From NCBI GenBank assembly GCA_019400425.1, contig JAFREE010000004.1, forward strand, positions 1 to 64,000: a DNA stretch of 64,000 nucleotides, in the 5' to 3' direction. The position numbers and the translations under genes were made by a program. This stretch comes from Hymenochaete sp. R1 (lineage: Eukaryota; Basidiomycota; Agaricomycetes; Hymenochaetales; Hymenochaetaceae). Of the stretch, positions 24,455 to 35,015 are shown piece after piece; position 1 is the first letter of the stretch, and every line of letters begins with the position of its first letter. The notes beneath the pieces were generated by a model. The model had not been told where the DNA came from and ran no database searches. It saw nothing but the letters and a program-made list of their open reading frames with translations.

Positions 24455-24671
24455 TTTTGTTTTTGAGTTTTTGAGAAAGAAAACAAGGAAAAGAAAGGAG
24501 GAAAGATGGATGGTAGAGACGAAGAGTAGGTGGGGGAGGGACTGTGTACTGCTGGGAGGTGAGGAGAAAAATGTTCGGTGATTCAATTCCAAAAAAAGCA
24601 AATAATTCTCACGTGCCTTTTCTCTTGCCTTCGCGCCGCTCTTGGACTTTCCTTTTCTTAAGTCTACGACA
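24455..24671. promoter_or_regulatory. Shared promoter SSB1/uS2m
   Basis: 217 bp between two divergent genes of protein synthesis. On the SSB side the minus strand shows long CT-rich tracts just before the ATG, typical of strongly expressed fungal genes. No TATA box was recognised. Confidence 0.45.
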
Positions 24672-25676
24672 ATGCAGATGGCGGGGAGGCGGCTCGAAAG
24701 GTCATGCTGGCGGTCATGGCTCGCGCTGGAAAGCAGCAGCATTGCATCCTCATCACGCTTACGGTCATCTACTCATTCGAGGAAGATGAGTTCAGCAATA
24801 CCCCTAGATGCGACACTCAAAACTCCAGACGACTGGACAGGGTTCCAAGTAGAGCACGCTTCAGAAAAACTTTTCAGTATGTTGTTTCTCTTCTATTTGC
24901 TTTTCCGTTATTTTAACCTGGCGTCTTTCGTAGTTGACCATTATTCGCAGTATGGATCGACTCAGAACCGTGGAAATACCTGGCAACCTCACCATTCACT
25001 TCATCGACCTCCTTCTCCGGGACAGCTCACCCTGTCGTCCCTTCTTGCAGCTGGCGCACATATGGGCCATTCTACTTCCCTCCTCAACCCTAATTTCCTT
25101 CCATACGCCTACGGTACGCGTGCGGGGTTGACTGTCATCGACCTCGACCATACTGTTCCCATGCTTCGCCGGGCCGCGAATGTCACCAGAGCTATTGCGG
25201 CTTCAGGAGGCACCGTCGTCTTCATCGGGTCTCGTCCTGACCTTAGACCAGCTGTCAAGCGCGCAAGCGAGCGTATGGGTGACCAGAGCTACTATGTTGG
25301 TGAGAAGTGGCTACCAGGTACCCTCACGAACCGTCTGCACCACTTTGACACGCGGACCGTCCGTACGACGAGGATTATCCCGGACTTGCTCGTAGTCTTG
25401 AATCCGCTTGCGAACATGTCCGCCATTCGAGAAGCTGCTATTGAGCATGTACCAACTATTGGCATCATCGACTCGAATGTAGACCCTCGAATTGTCATGT
25501 ACGCCATCCCTGCGAACGACGAGAGCACCCGCACAGCCGAGCTCATCTCTGGTGTACTGAGCATAGCAGGAAGGGAAGGGGTTGAGATTCGCAAGGAGCA
25601 GGAGAGGCTACAAGCAACGCAGCAGGCTCTCATAGAGGAACGAGCATTTGGATCTGAGGGTCGTAGGAGAGCATGA
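24672..25676 (+). CDS. MRP4: Mitochondrial small-subunit ribosomal protein uS2m
   Basis: Component of the mitoribosome small subunit. Two exons: 24672-24876 and 24934-25676; 315 residues. The N-terminus is rich in Arg, Ser and Leu with few acids, a likely matrix presequence. The uS2 core follows: LLAAGAHMGHSTSLLNP, DLDHTVPMLRRAANV, GGTVVFIGSR, KWLPGTLTNR, PDLLVVLNPLAN and a Asp-x-Asn-x-Asp segment IIDSNVDPR. The 57 nt intron has no in-frame stop, so a naive reading gives a 19-residue insert (SMLFLFYLLF...). The intron has a GTATGT donor and TAACCTG/TCGTAG end, so it is judged real. Confidence 0.92.
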   Translation: MQMAGRRLERSCWRSWLALESSSIASSSRLRSSTHSRKMSSAIPLDATLKTPDDWTGFQVEHASEKLFSMLFLFYLLFRYFNLASFVVDHYSQYGSTQNRGNTWQPHHSLHRPPSPGQLTLSSLLAAGAHMGHSTSLLNPNFLPYAYGTRAGLTVIDLDHTVPMLRRAANVTRAIAASGGTVVFIGSRPDLRPAVKRASERMGDQSYYVGEKWLPGTLTNRLHHFDTRTVRTTRIIPDLLVVLNPLANMSAIREAAIEHVPTIGIIDSNVDPRIVMYAIPANDESTRTAELISGVLSIAGREGVEIRKEQERLQATQQALIEERAFGSEGRRRA

Positions 25677-25824
25677 GGGGGTGCTATTTTTCTTAGCTTT
25701 GGTATAGCTATCCTTGCTTATGTCCAACCAGCATCTATAACTTCCATCTCCATATCTTTATATACAATCATACAAAGTACATTATTCAAACGCAATGCAG
25801 CCGTCATCAAGTATAGTTTGATAT

Positions 25825-27582
25825 TTATGAGGCTGAGCTCTTTGCTCCGTGCTTTTGAGATTGTTGGATCTTGAACCAATAATCTGATTTCGTGGGTTTC
25901 CGTAAAAATCAATTTTATGTGAAGTCTTATCAACGGCGTACCTTCAGCCGCATCCAAAGCCATAATATTTGACTTCAGCTTATTCAACGTTTCCACGTAT
26001 TCATCACCCTCTACGCTGTCGAATACGATACCGCCTCCGGCTTGCAAATACGCGACACCATCTTTGAACACCATTGTCCGGATAGCAATGCACACGTCCA
26101 TCTCGTCATCCGCAAAGTCCCAACGACCCACCGCACCAGCGTAGACTCCTCTTCGTTCCCGCTCAAGTGAGTAAATGAGCTCAACTGCCTTAATTTTCGG
26201 AGCGCCGGATACCGTTCCAGCAGGAAATATCGACCGGAAGGCATCAAACCTATTGAGTCCATCGCGAAGTACTCCGGAGACTTGAGACGTTAAGTGGATG
26301 ACATGACTGAACTTCTCGAGCCGCATGAGATGGTCTACTTTTACTGTGTTCGCCTGGCAGACACGATTGACGTCATTCCGAGCTAGATCAACCAACATAA
26401 TGTGCTCGGACCGGTCCTTTTCAGACGCTTCCAGCTCTTTCCCTAGCCGCGCATCCTCTTGGAAATCGAGCAAAGTGAGCAAGAGCACGATTAGTTGTAG
26501 ATGGAGACGTACCCTCTGGTGTCTTGCCGCGCTTCGCCGTTCCCGCAATAGCATGGTTATAGACCTTGTTCCTCTCAACTTTACACAAAGTTTCAGGGCT
26601 GGCGCCCACAATTTGAGTCTCTCCACAGTCCACATAAAACATATATGGGCTTGGGTTGACTTGTCGTAATTGCCGATACGCATTGAATGGATGGAGAGTA
26701 GTGGACCGTGCCAGTCTTTGAGATGGAACAGCTTGTATAATGTCTCCTGCAACGATATGCTTCTTGAGCTTCGTCACGAATCCTTCGTATCCCTCCTTCC
26801 CCACATTTGACTCGGCATCATGCCCTCTCAGGATAGGGAGCTGTACGGGTTCAGGCGTCGGTGTTGAAGCCAGTAAAGAACGCGCTAACCTACGGGCCTT
26901 CTCAACGGCTGTTTGGTAGACAAATGCAAGGTTCACTTGGGCATGTGAAGGCGGTGCGAAGACGTGCGAGACGACTTTGATGTTTTGGTACAGATGATCA
27001 TAGACGATGAGAGTATCTGCTAGCATGAAGAAAGCTTCTGGAATACCTAGAGGATCTTTAAGGCTGCATGCTGTCTTGGGTTCGAAGTATTGAATGGAAT
27101 CATAAGAAACGTATCCGATGGCACCGCCAGTGAACGTAGGTATCTCGGGAATTTTGACATATTTGTATGTGCTGAGTTCTTTCTCTAGGAGTGACATAGG
27201 ATCTCCTGTATGCTCTTCTTTAGGACCCGTCTTGATAACCTTCAAAGGGTCTAGTAAAAGTCAAGCTTTAGCGCGCAAATTAATTCTAGTTCACATGACA
27301 GGCTTACCGGAACCGATGAAGCTATATCGAGAGACATTCTCCCCGGCAACGACAGACTCAAGAAGAAAGCTGTACTTCGAATCCTTTGCTATTCGTAGGT
27401 AAGCTGTGCATGGTGTGAGGAGGTCGGCAGGAAGTTGGACGAATACGGGGACACAGTTTCCGCATTTTTCGTGTACGATATATCTCTCTACGTCTACTAG
27501 CGGAGGATATGGCACCAGAGTCTACGGATTTCTTAAGTTTGGACGTATATCGATTTACGTTTGAGCTTACTTGGGGATCCAT
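25825..27582 (-). CDS. TRP2: Anthranilate synthase component I
   Basis: Converts chorismate plus ammonia or glutamine (through the TRP3 glutaminase) to anthranilate, the first step of tryptophan synthesis. Exons: 27582-27571 (12 nt coding), 27521-27308, 27250-26513, 26457-25942, 25883-25825; 512 residues. The N-terminal [20 protein letters not shown] carries the tryptophan feedback region. The chorismate-binding domain shows [87 protein letters not shown] and GGGIVFDSV. The short last exon ends in [16 protein letters not shown]. The very small first coding exon is the least certain part. Divergent from SHQ1, convergent with uS2m. Confidence 0.94.
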
Positions 27583-27803
27583 GGAGAGAGATCTGGGTCT
27601 GAGGAAAGTCGGCTCGAGTCAGTAGTGCTGGAAGCAATAAATATCCGCAGGCATCCCAAACGACCAGCGTCGATCCGACTTCACGACGGACACGGAGCTC
27701 ACAGAATTTTGTGTTCTTTCCCATCACTTCGTCACCCCGCCGCTGTTCAAAAAATTCAAGATCGGATGAGAGCCACAGAGAGCAAAAAAAAAGGAGTAGT
27801 ACC
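27583..27803. promoter_or_regulatory. Shared promoter TRP2/SHQ1
   Basis: 221 bp between divergent starts. No TGACTC amino-acid-control element or MCB was seen; only a short A-run next to the SHQ1 start. Confidence 0.4.
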
Positions 27804-29687
27804 ATGATAACACCTCGATTTAGCTGCTCGCAAACCGATCATTCGGTGATTGTGCGCATATATGCACCTACTGTGCGAGTGAGTGAGCACTCCTCATTTC
27901 CATCCTTTGTCGTGGCTACTAGGAGCGATGGATGGAATCGTTCCACTTAAAGCACTAATTGTAACTTGACCATGAAAGGCATCGGATGTCGAAATACACG
28001 TCGAAAACACGTTATTCTCGTTGCACGTAGCACCGTATTTCCTCCGTCTTGTGCTGCCAGGTCCAATCGCGGAAGACGACAACTCCTCGGCCGTATACGA
28101 TCCTGCATTAGGATATCTCACCGTCACTCTGACAAAGAGCATACGAGGGCAGCATTTCAAAGATCTCGATGTCATCGCAAAGTTATTGGCCCCGCCGAAA
28201 TATGCTGAGGAATCTTCTCGGCCAGCAATCGAAGTGATCAATTCACAGGATTTGGATGGCGAGGCCAGCAATCAGATATCAGAAGGCGAAAGTTCTCTGA
28301 CCGAAGAGGATGCGACTGAGCTTGAAGGTCCGTGAATATCGCATCCCTTCATTGGAATCAACTCAACTTTTCTTCTTCTTCAACCAGCCGCAGAAAATGA
28401 CTGGCATATTCCTCAGCAGGTGGAAACGCCGGAGTCCTCAGCACACGTCAACTTATCAATTAAACGTCGTTATGGGTTTTAGACTCATACACAGGTTTCT
28501 TTACTCATGTCAACGTGACGGAGAATGAAATAAACGAGCTTGGGTCAGACGCTGAAAGGCTGTCACCGGAGGAAAGGCGCTTAAGAAGAGTGAAGCACGA
28601 GGACGAAAAATGGGACGAAGACTACTATACGTGAGTACCCGTGATGCCTAACTATTTGTTGCGTATACTGATGTTGAGCAGAGCAGATTTCATGGACGAT
28701 GAGAACATTGAAGAACTTCTGCGGTTCAAATGCCTTCCAACTCGCCTCTGTCAGCCGAAGTCATTGAACCCCTGGTATCCACCGAGGAGGAAGATATGGA
28801 AATGCTACGCCTGCCTAGGAAAGAATGTGAGCCACGAAGACATGGCGATCTCGTGTACCCTCTTGACTTTCTCTCCCACAAGATATGGCCTCGACCACGC
28901 AGCTTCGAAGCCTCTATCTGACACTGATCACAATCCTATTCTCCTACGCATACGATGCTCGAACGACGCAGTGTGAACCTACTTCCGAAAGTGCATGGAC
29001 AATCTGCTCTCTGACTCCGGCCTTTTCTGCTCTAGACCCTCCGCCTTACGTACGTTTGGACCCGTCCAGATCTCCCCTCACCTTCACATCCACGGACTTG
29101 GCGAGAGCCCTTGTCCCATCATTTAGACGTTCCCTAGCTTTCCCGTTGTATCGATCAGTCGCACTTTCGCAGGCATGTATCGAAGACATCTCACGGATGC
29201 TCCGTCGTGGAAGGAGAATGGTGTTTCGGTCACTGCTTCAGATCAAACAGATTCTGGACGAGCACGAGGTCTACTATATCTACAGTGAGATATGGATCGA
29301 TGACTTCTGCAGTTGGGTTGCCAGCGATGCGAGGTAACGTGTTTCCTTTTATCACGGATCGGACAGATCTAAAGCTACCATCTGTTTAGCGAGGACGTTC
29401 TGAAGGCCCTCGGGGAGATCCTGGCCACACTTACTCTGAACAAAAGCAGCGTTGGATGGCATCTTCCCGAGCTCGAAGCTTCCGCACTTGGTATACTCAC
29501 TCGTGGACCCGACAGCGATGACGAGTCCAATGTAGGCAACGAATTATCTCCAGAGATATCAGTTGAGAGCGGCGACGATGATCTCGAGTCGGTTTGCTCT
29601 GACCCACCATCCAGCTCGTCGACGCTTTCCTCTTCCACTCTAGCCAGTGATTCATCCGGCTCATCGGCCGATAATGGTGATACTTAA
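27804..29687 (+). CDS. SHQ1: H/ACA snoRNP assembly factor Shq1, two apparent frame breaks
   Basis: Chaperone that holds the pseudouridine synthase Cbf5/dyskerin before H/ACA RNP assembly. Exons: 27804-27878, 27979-28327, 28388-28630, 28682-28826, 28883-29333, 29390-29687. The N-terminal CS domain begins MITPRFSCSQTDHSVIVRI. The Shq1-specific C-terminal domain includes LRLPRKEY, LFSYAYDARTT, ESAWTICSLTPAF, RRSLAFPLYRSVALS and EIWIDDFC, and ends in an acidic Ser-rich tail. The exons sum to 1561 nt, not a multiple of three. The frame shifts once at the T-run 28477-28480 (between RRYGF and DSYTGFF) and once at the A-run 28728-28730 (between ELLRFK and PSNSPLSAEV). Each break is explained by one missing base, and with both counted the length is divisible by three. 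This may be sequencing error, a decayed allele, or a real mutation. Confidence 0.88.
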
Positions 29688-30362
29688 CTAGCTTCTCAAC
29701 AATGATGCATCGATTGTTTGAGATGCTGTGTCGCTTCCAGCGGCTCTGGGGATCCTTCGATTTACCTCGCGGCGCAGGGACACAGCTCATCGTGAGCCCA
29801 ATCTATCAATCTTACGAACATTTGCGAAGATTACCCTCACAACCGCACCCGAGGACCGTTTCCGTCCATGCTGATCGCAAGCTGACAAGATATCTTCGAA
29901 ACCCAGAATGGTCTTCCCGCGCAATAGAGCCGGTTGACGAGATTCCGACGGGACTAAACTGCACCACGGAGATCCCCATCCGTCAAAATTGCCTTTCCAT
30001 TACAGATTTAAATGCACTTCAGGTTCTTCGCCCGATCTCCCCGTTGCAGGCATGTAGAAGGTGGCTGAAGATGAACGACCCGAGGAGCGAAATCTCTTGA
30101 ACAACGGCCCGGTCGGTTACTTCACACAGTGCATAAAAAAGCGCTAGAAAGCGTGGTAGCAGAAGAGGCCTATTATATCCATTTGCGCCATGATCGTGAA
30201 TAATGAAGAGTATTGCATAGGAAATGATTGTTTGCGAGAGAAATGGACTGAGATAACAAAATGAAATGCTTTACGTCGATTGAATATGCTATTGCATTTA
30301 AGTATTCAGGAGGTAGCGTGCGGTCTGTTGGCCCAGTTTGCGTACGTGTTTTCCTCGATTTT
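29688..30362. other. Interval between convergent SHQ1 and CBP4-like gene
   Basis: 675 bp. Apart from one open frame (29702-30100, listed separately) it shows only AT-rich sequence with no recognised gene or motif; it should contain two 3' UTRs. Confidence 0.4.
29702..30100 (+). CDS. Hypothetical 132-residue protein, doubtful
   Basis: An uninterrupted frame starting 15 bp after the SHQ1 stop on the same strand (MMHRLFEMLCRFQRLW...). Composition is rich in Arg, Leu, Ser and Pro, with no motif, signal peptide or membrane segment and no recognised relatives. It may lie entirely within the SHQ1 3' UTR. Listed because it is unusually long for a chance frame here. Confidence 0.2.
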   Translation: MMHRLFEMLCRFQRLWGSFDLPRGAGTQLIVSPIYQSYEHLRRLPSQPHPRTVSVHADRKLTRYLRNPEWSSRAIEPVDEIPTGLNCTTEIPIRQNCLSITDLNALQVLRPISPLQACRRWLKMNDPRSEIS

Positions 30363-30904
30363 TCATACTTCCTTCTTCGAGTCGCTCTCCTGCTACGAGA
30401 ACAGGGTCAATAATGAATACACCATCCGATATCTTCTCAGAGATCTAACATACTTGTATCTTCGCCGCGATCTGCTCTCGAGCAGCGTTCTCAGCAGCTA
30501 GCCTCTGCCTCCGAGTCTGGTCCACCCTATTCTTCATTTCCGGCGACATTTTCTGCGTCCCAAGTGAGGTCTGGGTCAGCACGACGAAACGACATGGGCA
30601 AGGTAGATATATGAAAGCGAGGAAAACGTACGTCGTAGAGTTGTTCGGGCGTCGGCGTCACAACTGCGAAAACAACAGAAGAGGGAGATGCCTCAGGCAT
30701 TACGAGACATTTGGAATCGCGGCGCATGCGAACCTCTCATGAGAACATATCCCAGTCCCAAGACTGGAGACGAGTTGCAGACGAACCACAGGTTCCGACA
30801 GACACAGACGGTCCGAACAAAAAAAGTAAGATCAGTGTCATGTATGATAGTAAAGAGGAGAAGACCACGCACATCCACCAATAACCGCACTCGTTTTCAT
30901 CCAT
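30363..30904 (-). CDS. CBP4: CBP4-like cytochrome bc1 assembly factor, N-terminus unresolved
   Basis: Small inner-membrane protein needed for cytochrome b and complex III assembly. Well supported exons: 30763-30734, 30663-30632, 30552-30454, 30392-30363. Together they read as a short hydrophobic stretch LGLGYVLMR, then VTPTPEQLYDKMSPEMKNR, a charged helix VDQTRRQRLAAENAAREQI and a polar end QESDSKKEV. The hydrophobic segment followed by (V/T)TPTxEQL(Y/F)xxxSPEL is the hallmark of Cbp4. Each exon has GT/AG ends and a plausible branch site. The first exon could not be fixed: an ATG at 30904 spliced at 30886/30763 keeps frame but gives a 122 nt intron and a short membrane segment. Family call is by pattern memory and moderate. 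Confidence 0.6.
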
Positions 30905-32423
30905 GGCATTTGCGACATTGCTGTAGCTTTCGTTTTGTTGGTCTTCCTGCGCTATCCGCATTTTGCAATCAGTCTGCCTGTCACTATAAACAGCTATGTC
31001 ATACACACATGTTCTTGAGCAGACAGAAACAGTAAAGTAGAAATTGCTTGTGAGAAAGATGGGATTTGTGCCGTGCTAGTGCAGCGTAGCGATGTCCTCC
31101 TCCTCCGTTTGCAGCCGGTCCATGCGGGAAAAGGGCGAATGATCGCCGGGTATGTCATCGTTGTCTCTTGCCAAATTTGGGATTTAGAGGTTTTCGTCGG
31201 CATCATCAAATGGCGTGCGCCAGATTTGATTTCAGAGATGCAGTGGAGCAGGTTCATAATATTTATAATCTTTGATTAATATTCATTTCTTCTGTCTCCA
31301 ACAAACGAACAGTACTAGTGCTGGCTGGTGATTGCACCCGCGTTCAGTTACGGCGCATTCCCGCAACTACTGAGGAAGACCGGTGAACGAAGCTCAACTC
31401 TTTCGCACACACGTTCTTTCATTCACGACGAACAACAATCATGGGAAGCCCTCCTACCTTACATCTGAACAATCGGATGAAAGTCCGTTAACTCTAAACT
31501 TGACAAACATCTCCTCACCCTCACCCATTCGGAAATTAGAATTGTCGACGTGCAGCGCTTAACTGGACTTCGGGTGCCCAATCTTGATAAACTACACTGG
31601 CCTAAGATAGTAGGTAGCTCAGCTGAGCCGGCCAAGCCACTTTCGAAGAGGTCTTAGAACGGAGGCAGGCAAAAAGAAGGTCATCGGGCAAGGCTGGAAC
31701 TGAGAACATATGACATATGACAAATGGGAGGGTGGCGGAGCTAGAATTTCATCTGGCTTCTACGAACCCCTAAAACGAACCCATCACCATTGAAACGTTG
31801 AGTAAATCTGCGAACCTACACCAATTCTGGTTCATAGTTGACAGAGACCGAAGAGCGTGGTGATGGTGAAGGGACCGTTGTCGCCGTCAAGCAGCAGGCT
31901 AGAAATGATTCTACTTCATATTCCCGATCCGTGACCCTTGTCGGAGAAGCCAATGTGAATTCGCTTATGCCCCCAAAAGTATAACTGTAAGTCGGGTCCG
32001 CCGGACGCACCTGCCACGAGGCAGAACACGAAAGCGAGCAGATCTAGAGCTTTAGCAATAATAAACTGTATCCGGGACAGGCGGGAAAACATTATACTCA
32101 TACAGAAGTAGTAATGAAGAAGTAAAATAAATCAATGCTATCCTCAGCCGCAGCTTCAAATAAAAGAGAACGCCGATTTCGTCGCGAACCTTCAACTCAT
32201 CCGTAATCAGGAAGCCTTGTTTACAGAAAAAAAGGAGATGGAGAATAAAGAAACGAGGGGTAGTAAGGCATGGAAGGTGCGAATACTCGGATCGTGGAAC
32301 CACCTGCATACCGTAGGAAGCCAGTCAAGAGCCAGTGTCATTCACGCCTAGATACAACAACGAGTATTCGCACCCGCACTTGTACCGCACCTCGTGGTCT
32401 TAAAGCATCACCTCTTGCTCTAT
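30905..32423. other. Gene-poor interval, 1.5 kb
   Basis: Upstream of the CBP4-like gene and downstream of the SLC35F6-type gene. Minus-strand frames at 31916-32101 (one hydrophobic segment, MFSRLSRIQFIIAKALDLL) and 32052-32309 have no recognised homologues and no consistent splicing, so they are not called. One copy of the recurrent motif CAGTACTAGTG lies at 31310-31320. Confidence 0.4.
31310..31320. promoter_or_regulatory. Recurrent intergenic motif CAGTACTAGTG
   Basis: Exact 11-mer also present at 40097-40107 and 59048-59058, all outside genes. Role unknown; see findings. Confidence 0.4.
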
Positions 32424-34501
32424 TCACTGATTCCCACGGTCAGTCGCTGAAGACACGGACCTCTTTTGACCTTGTGAATGGTGGTGACGATTGGCAGGTA
32501 TAGCATCGTAGCCACTCGTACCGAGATCCGCAGGAAGAGTCGCGGACTCTTCAAGTGCCTCCTCGGCTAGAAGAGCGCGCTCCTCAGGCTCGGGAGTACG
32601 AGGCACTATACACTTTGGAGGGTTGACAAGACTATTGAACATGAACTATTTCAAATGAGAAGAGCGCGAAGCAAACCGACGTCGTTAGCTTGGCACTGTA
32701 GAGGACGTTAGAGTTGAGTTACGAATACTCACAGTTCCATAGCTGAAGTTGAAAAGCCAAGTGAGAGGCAATGTACACGTGAGCAGTTGAATGATAAGGA
32801 GTCTAATTATAGCTCACTTACACAAGGAGGGAGAAGCCAAGCACCTGGAGGACGGAGATCGGCCATAGAAGGCGTTCCCAACCAAGAAAGAGAGAAATTA
32901 TCCATATGCTAAGTGTACGGCAAGTATCTGTCAGGCTCCTTGCAGTAGCCGAAACGTGGCGAGTGACGCTGAGTCCAAAAAAGTTGAAGAGCGAGATACT
33001 GATAGCGATCGCAATCCCCGACCATAGGACGGACGGTGTATCTAGCATCTGGTGCCATCCACGAGGAAGATCGAAGAATGTCGAACGGTCTGCGAAACGA
33101 GCAAGAACCGGCATGAAGATGAGAATCGTCAAGGTTCCAAACAGCCCTTCGAAACCGACGGCGACCAAAGGTGCTACAGAGTAGCGGCTCATAATCTTCT
33201 CTTCCACCACGAATTGCGTCGCAGTGCTGCATAGGATCAAAAGGATCGAAGCATCAATTTCGTGACGGACGGGGTATGATAGAAATAAACTGACAAAAGT
33301 TGCGCGAAGAGCACGAAAAAGACTCCGAGAAGCACTTTGGTCGCTTCTGGCTGTTCTATTGGCTCTGGACTCGGTAAATCTGCGGACCAAATGCTCGTCA
33401 CTGAAGTTGTGACGGAGTTTACAACCTCCACGGCTGTCTCCTTGACTGTATCCTTGATCATCGACCCACTAAGTCCGACAATACACACGCCTGAAAACAA
33501 AAACAAAAAAGTATTGAGGACTCTGGATTAATGCAAAAAGAAAAAGGCTTGGGAACATTTGATATGCATACCTAATACGACAGTCAGAAGAGATAGCCAC
33601 CTTCATGTATGTTGCGTGAGTACCGTTCGACAGATGTGCTGCAGATTCTATGGAAGACATACTGATACATCCACAAACGGCGATGCAAGAAGATCACGCT
33701 CAAAACGCCGACAAAGAGAACAACGGCGCCTCTGGTCATCTGATAAATAGAGACTGGAGAATAGAGAAGGCCGACGTTCATGAGCTAGTAAAAAATGAAT
33801 TTCAACCCGAGAAGAGACTAGGGAAAAAATGAGAAGCGGACCGTTGTGCCGACAAGATCGCATGCTGCAGGCAACCAAAGAAGGAGAACCTTGTACCCGC
33901 GCAGAGGTTGAGATTCGGATTCGGGTTTAACGACCGAGTCAGCAGTAAGGTCCTCATCCGAATCGGAAGGAAGCTGGACGGCACGCGGCCTGAAGTGGTT
34001 GTAAAGCAATGAATAGAGGACGGGAAGGAAGCCTACGCGGGAGGAGTTCAGTTGAAGTAGTTGTTGAATGATGAAAAGAGAACAAGGATGGACGTACACA
34101 GCATTTCTCCGACTGGTACGGAGTGTAGTGAGAAGAATAGAAGAAGAAATTATAAAGTCAGCGAACGCGACAAGCCGGCAAGATGCGCGCAATACGAACG
34201 GAACATCTGCAAGGTCTGCCAGACAGGTTGCTCATAGAGGATGCGGCGGCGAGGATTGCGATCATCACAATTCTCGACACATTGCATATCCTGGAGGACG
34301 GCATACTTCAGTCCTTTTGCAACAGCACAGGAAAATGAAAACGTACCTGCCACTTGGACCAAAGGCTGTTGGACGAGCCCTATAGTACACGTGCGTATCA
34401 GCGCGCGGAGCTCAGTATTGGCCGGTAAGATGAGGATCACTTACGGTCGCAATCATTCCAACGATGAGGATAGAAATGTAAGCTCTATTGGCGGCAGCCA
34501 T
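32424..34501 (-). CDS. SLC35F6-type nucleotide-sugar/drug transporter family protein
   Basis: Multi-pass DMT-superfamily membrane protein; human SLC35F6 is lysosomal/mitochondrial and its substrate is unsettled. Eleven exons: 34501-34445, 34379-34347, 34290-34200, 34112-34098 (15 nt), 34032-33842, 33784-33663, 33600-33572, 33490-33295, 33226-32822, 32742-32733 (10 nt), 32645-32424; 456 residues. About ten hydrophobic segments. Family landmarks: ILIVGMIATGSSNSLWSKWQ, QTLQMFLGEMLC, PAACDLVGTTLMNVGL, IYQMTRGAVVLFVGVLSV, GSMIKD, and RHVSATARSLTDTCRT before the last helices. The loop after about residue 75 is acidic; a larger loop at 175-215 is Ser/Pro/Thr-rich. The cytosolic C-terminus is acidic then polar. 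It diverges from the arrestin-like gene. Confidence 0.88.
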
Positions 34502-35015
34502 GGTGGACGACGGACTGGCCGATGGACGTCAAAGGCAGGGGATGAGGAGCTTTGCGGCTGAGGAAGAGAGTAAGAGAGAGCAGAGCTCCGTGGCCTGCCG
34601 TGCTCGCGCGTCTTGGCTATTACGTAGAGCTTACCACAAATGGAAAGTAAGTATTTCACGCATGCCATATCGGGAAGTACAAAACGGACGCAATTCTTTT
34701 GAATAAATAAATAAAATTTGAAATACAAATAAGTTAATTGAATTGATTATTATTGAATGAAAAGGATTTCGAAGCCCATCAACATCGAGAGTCCTTTCCA
34801 CTAAGGATAAGTATCCCGCTCCAGTCGAATGCTCCTTCTCTCTTCGCACCTCTTCCCCATCCTCCATCTCCCCTCAAGCCTTCCTCGTCGCTGCAGCCAT
34901 CTTCGTTCCCGACGTCGGGACGGGCTATTGTTAGCATTCATTCCGCCCGACTCCCAGCCGCCTGCATAGCCTACGCGCATCCCACGTATTCCGCTCCCTG
35001 CGTGTCCGTGCCGCC
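34502..35015. promoter_or_regulatory. Divergent intergenic region, SLC35F6-type / arrestin-like
   Basis: 514 bp between divergent starts with an AT-rich centre (34690-34760) and a CT-rich stretch (34810-34900) before the arrestin-like ATG. No specific element recognised. Confidence 0.4.

Noticed and set aside
28631..28712. Longer SHQ1 intron that would avoid the second frame break
   Set aside because: It would remove ADFMDDENIEELLRF, which matches the conserved Shq1 sequence, so a one-base loss is the better explanation.
28827..28882. Third frame change in SHQ1
   Set aside because: Explained by an ordinary 56 nt GTGAGC...CACAAG intron that joins LRLPRKE to YMASTTQL in frame.
31916..32101. 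Small minus-strand membrane-like ORF
   Set aside because: One hydrophobic segment only; the splice needed to extend it would be 26 nt, too short, and no relatives recognised.
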